Shown here: piece after piece, positions 61,249 to 64,000 of the stretch
How the letters are laid out: the number at the start of each line of letters is the position of its first letter
Position numbering within the stretch: position 1 is the first letter of the stretch
Assembly: GCF_023634065.1 (NCBI RefSeq)
Contig: NZ_JALKCV010000009.1
Span: 124,001 to 188,000 of the forward strand
DNA: 64,000 bases
From: Microbulbifer litoralis
GTDB lineage: Bacteria; Pseudomonadota; Gammaproteobacteria; Pseudomonadales; Cellvibrionaceae
Reading direction: 5' to 3'
Notes under the pieces: model-generated
What the model saw: only the letters and a program-made list of their open reading frames with translations
Database searches by the model: none
What the model was told of the DNA's origin: nothing
Position numbers and translations under genes: made by a program

Positions 61249-64000
61249 TTAATTCCACTGCATTTGGTAAAAGTTCTGCCGGTGGGAGAGGACCCGCGCG
61301 ATACCGGTAGTGAAGCAGGCCAGCAGGAAAAACCAGGCCAGCCACAGTATCCAATTGGTATCGGGTTGCTGCTGCGCTTCCACTGATACCTGTTCCAGTA
61401 TCTGTCCCTTCACCGGGTTTCCGGCCTGATCTTCCGGCTGGCCGGCCTGGTCTGCTGCGGCGGCAGCCAGTCCGAAGCCGGCCGCCTGCTGCCGGATGAA
61501 TTCCACGGTTTTCTTCGCGCCGGTATCCGCGTCCAGTTCGTTGACCAGCGTCTGCCAGCGCTCGATCATTTCGCGCCGGGTCTCTGCGCTGGCATCCCAG
61601 TAGCCCTTGCGCACCGCCTCTATCATGCGCTCGATCAACTGCGCCTGGGCCGTGGCATTGTGCTCCGCAAACCATTCGTTCAGCCCGAGTTCCCGCCGGT
61701 CCATCACATAGGTCTCGTGTATCGACTGCCACTGATCGGCCCGCACCATATTCCGGTCCATGACCTGCCAGCCGAACAGGTTGTTGACCATCTTCAGCAT
61801 CTGCACGGTGCCGGCATAGCCTTCGGCTTTCATACCTTCAATCCACTGCGGGTTCTGGTAGCGGGTACGGAGTTTGCTGCTGAGGAAAGCCTCGGCCCGG
61901 GTGATACTGGCGGTTTTTGAACGGGCGTCGGATACATACAGCTGCGGGTTTTCTCCCGACACCTTTTTCACGGCCGAAGAGAGGCCGCCGAGGTACTCGT
62001 AAGGATGGTCGGTGGACAGCAGGCCGTTCAGGTTGGAGGACCGGGATAGCAATACCGCATCCACACCCTGCAACTGGGATTCCAGCAAACCCAGCGCCTG
62101 CACCGGGGTTCCCCAGTCGCTATCGGTGTACATGTGGGACTGGCTTTGAATAAAGGTGTCGGCGAGCACGCTGTCGTCTTCCCAGTCCGTGGAATCCATG
62201 GCGACGTCGGTGACGCCGCTGCCATAGTCGCCCGGTGGATTGCTGAAGATTCTCGCGTGTGCGTAGCGGCTGGCCTCGGCGGCGGACAGCCCCCGTTCCC
62301 GCAGGGATAAAGCCAGGTGCTGGCTGTTGCGGGCAATCGGATTGCCATCGTCGGCTTCCCGCCGGGACAGCTCCGCGATGACCCGGGCCAGTTTCTTCAT
62401 GACGCCGTCGAACTGGTCGCGGTAGACACTGGTCGCCTGAATGAGTGTGTCGATCCTGGGCCGATCGAGTTCCGACGCAGGGATAATCTCCAGCCCGACG
62501 ACCCGGTCGCCGCGCCCCCACACCGGCCGCACCCCCAGTGCATGCATGATCTGCGCTTCGCCGAGCCCCAGGGTGCGGATGGTTTCCGAGGACCAGAGGG
62601 AAAATGCCAGCTTGTCCGGCCATTGGCCGCCGTGCTTTTCGCGGTAGTCCGTCACCAGTTCCCCGAAGGTTGTCTCGGCGGCGCGATAGGCTTCGCGGCT
62701 GGGAATCTTGTTGGGATCCAGTGCATACAGGTTGGTACCGCTGGTGGTCTGCGGATTGCGCACCGGGTCGCCGCCGGCGCCGGGCGCGACAAATTCGCCG
62801 CGCAATCCGGTCAACAACGACTCAATCTCGTTATCGCGCACCAGGGTTTCGTGATACGCCTGTGCCTTTGTCATCAGTTCGCGGAGGATGTCTGTTTCCG
62901 CCTCGGAAGGCGCTTTCTCTCCCCGCAGGTAGGGAGCGAGGTATTCATACGCCGGCTCCCTGAACAGCTCGTCGTAGCTTGCGGCAAAGATTTCGCTCAG
63001 GTCGAGATCCAGGGCCTGATAATAGTCGCTGCCCAGTTGCTGCATGACCGTTGCAATCCGGTGTTCGATCGCCGCCGGTTCGCCAAAGCGGTGCAGGCCA
63101 ATGGGAGTGCTGCTTTTTGCCAGGCTGTGCAGGTGGTCGTGCAGCAGGGGAATAAAGGCATCGCTGCGCTGGCGGATTTCCTCCGCCGTCCAGCCCAGGT
63201 CGCGATGCAGGTTGTGCTCTTCCACCTTCGACAACATGCTGGCGCGCGTGGTGTCGCGCACGACGCCGCTTTCCAGCTGCAGGTAGCGGTGCATCAGGTC
63301 GTGGATATCGCGCAGCTCGTCGTAAAACCCGGACGGTGCGAACGGCGGTGTCTGGTGACTGATGACAGTGGCGCGGCCGCGCCTCTTGGCCTGCATTGCC
63401 TCGCCGATATTGTCCTGGATATAGGGGTAGAAAACCGGCACATTGCCCACCGCCAGGTTGGGGTAATCGTGGGCCCAGAGACCGCGATCCTTGCCTGGCG
63501 TCCACTCCTGGGTACCGTGTGTCCCCAGGTGAATCAATGCATCCGCGGCGAAGTTTTCACGGAGGTAGAGATAGGTCGCCAGGTAAAAGTGTCCCGGCGG
63601 CTGAAGCTGGTCGTGGGTACTTTGCCCGACCTGGTCGGCCCGGGGTGGTTGTGGCAATATGGCCAGCCTGCCCGCGCGCGCCAGGGGAATCACGAAGTGA
63701 TTCTCGCCGTCGATACGGCGCACGCTCCAGTGATTTTCCGGCTTGCCCCAGGCCTGATCCACATTTTCCCCGATAGATGTCGGCAGCTTCTGCAGCCAGC
63801 GCAGGTAGGTGTCGACGGGTAGTGTGACAGCGAGGCCATCGGCCAGCAGCGCATCGAGCTTTTCCGGATGGGAGTAGGCGGACAACAGCCGTTGTGCCGT
63901 GGAGATGATCGCCCGCTCTTCCTGCGGATCTACGGCATATCCGCTGTCTTTCAGGCCGAGCAGGATATTCTCGATACTGCGCGGTACATTCAGGTTGGAG
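61249..64000 (-). CDS. CobN-like metal chelatase/dechelatase large subunit (HmuS-like), N-terminus missing
   Basis: The visible 917 residues of a CobN/magnesium chelatase H-like protein; the 5' end lies beyond the window and the frame is open to base 64000. Family segments include NVPRSIENILLGLKDSGY, FHLGTHGTQEWTPGK-like ALIHLGTHGTQEW, the metal and tetrapyrrole pocket His residues, and VFSNPPGDYGSGV-like ARIFSNPPGDYGSG. Cobalamin-type CobN inserts cobalt, but no other cobalamin gene is near. A C-terminal extension ends in one membrane helix (NWILWLAWFFLLACFTTGIA), which CobN lacks. With ExbB-like and DUF2149 genes 3 bases and 1 base apart, the group matches HmuS-U-V of Bacteroidetes, where HmuS removes iron from haem. 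Metal and porphyrin substrate here are unproven. Confidence 0.88.
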   Translation of the reverse strand, partial: SNLNVPRSIENILLGLKDSGYAVDPQEERAIISTAQRLLSAYSHPEKLDALLADGLAVTLPVDTYLRWLQKLPTSIGENVDQAWGKPENHWSVRRIDGENHFVIPLARAGRLAILPQPPRADQVGQSTHDQLQPPGHFYLATYLYLRENFAADALIHLGTHGTQEWTPGKDRGLWAHDYPNLAVGNVPVFYPYIQDNIGEAMQAKRRGRATVISHQTPPFAPSGFYDELRDIHDLMHRYLQLESGVVRDTTRASMLSKVEEHNLHRDLGWTAEEIRQRSDAFIPLLHDHLHSLAKSSTPIGLHRFGEPAAIEHRIATVMQQLGSDYYQALDLDLSEIFAASYDELFREPAYEYLAPYLRGEKAPSEAETDILRELMTKAQAYHETLVRDNEIESLLTGLRGEFVAPGAGGDPVRNPQTTSGTNLYALDPNKIPSREAYRAAETTFGELVTDYREKHGGQWPDKLAFSLWSSETIRTLGLGEAQIMHALGVRPVWGRGDRVVGLEIIPASELDRPRIDTLIQATSVYRDQFDGVMKKLARVIAELSRREADDGNPIARNSQHLALSLRERGLSAAEASRYAHARIFSNPPGDYGSGVTDVAMDSTDWEDDSVLADTFIQSQSHMYTDSDWGTPVQALGLLESQLQGVDAVLLSRSSNLNGLLSTDHPYEYLGGLSSAVKKVSGENPQLYVSDARSKTASITRAEAFLSSKLRTRYQNPQWIEGMKAEGYAGTVQMLKMVNNLFGWQVMDRNMVRADQWQSIHETYVMDRRELGLNEWFAEHNATAQAQLIERMIEAVRKGYWDASAETRREMIERWQTLVNELDADTGAKKTVEFIRQQAAGFGLAAAAADQAGQPEDQAGNPVKGQILEQVSVEAQQQPDTNWILWLAWFFLLACFTTGIARVLSHRQNFYQMQWN

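Noticed and set aside
62317-63822. A 500-codon open frame antisense to the CobN-like gene
   Set aside because: Same cause: the sense strand is a clear CobN-like protein, and the antisense product has biased composition and no start signals.
61249-64000. Cobalamin biosynthesis cobaltochelatase
   Set aside because: No cob or cbi genes are present, the C-terminus has a membrane anchor, and ExbB-like and DUF2149 partners fit the HmuS-like group better.

Overview
The window is high-GC DNA from a marine, polysaccharide-degrading gammaproteobacterium, most likely Microbulbifer or a relative in the Cellvibrionales. The clues are laminarinase-type GH16/GH128 enzymes with several carbohydrate-binding modules, polyserine linkers, an RND pump, a proteobacterial Zur/CobW zinc locus, and REP-like intergenic palindromes. 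The taxonomic call is an inference; no rRNA or tRNA gene is visible.

Layout. 1-467: end of an Mrp-type antiporter subunit. 475-5929: TetR regulator divergent from an AcrAB/MexAB-type RND efflux pair, closed by a strong terminator. 5960-14517: a minus-strand beta-glucan block. It holds a GH16 enzyme with an F5/8C (CBM32-like) domain embedded in its catalytic domain in permuted order, a 1250-residue GH16-CBM-CBM-PKD-GH128-CBM6-F5/8C enzyme, and a di-haem DUF1111 oxidoreductase with its own F5/8C domain. REP-like palindromes lie between them. 15306-16380: two unknown small genes. 16377-16786: two abutting MITE-like inverted repeats. 16951-19674: an autotransporter whose 3' end abuts a broken ygiD-type dioxygenase. 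20089-25231: azoreductase/LysR pair, MscS channel, pirin, an O-methyltransferase and a small unknown protein. 25576-28000: quinone oxidoreductase translationally coupled to a tyrosine recombinase, then a decayed glutathione S-transferase. 28258-29080: ArsR-SRPBCC pair.

29181-51091 is a coherent catabolic island for sulfated organic compounds. It has an arylsulfatase, two MBL-fold alkylsulfatases, an AraC regulator, a TonB-dependent receptor, five DUF1254/DUF1214 exported proteins, and a minus-strand run encoding GMC alcohol oxidase, aldehyde dehydrogenase and acyl-CoA ligase. The inferred route is: uptake of a sulfate ester, desulfation in the periplasm, then alcohol to aldehyde to acid to acyl-CoA. 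Two genes (the receptor and one DUF1254 gene) each carry an apparent one-base homopolymer frameshift.

51466-64000: a KfrA-like coiled-coil DNA-binding protein with a palindromic operator, then a zinc-starvation locus. This has CobW GTPase, MerC-like protein, ZrgA-like DUF2796 protein, Zur, a second CobW GTPase and an ABC exporter-like trio, with two Zur-box-like sites. It ends in a minus-strand CobN-like / ExbB-like / DUF2149 module that resembles HmuS-HmuU-HmuV of Bacteroidetes haem loci. The most interesting items are the permuted domain insertion in GH16, the DUF1254-rich sulfate-ester island, and the CobN-ExbB-DUF2149 module beside a Zur regulon.
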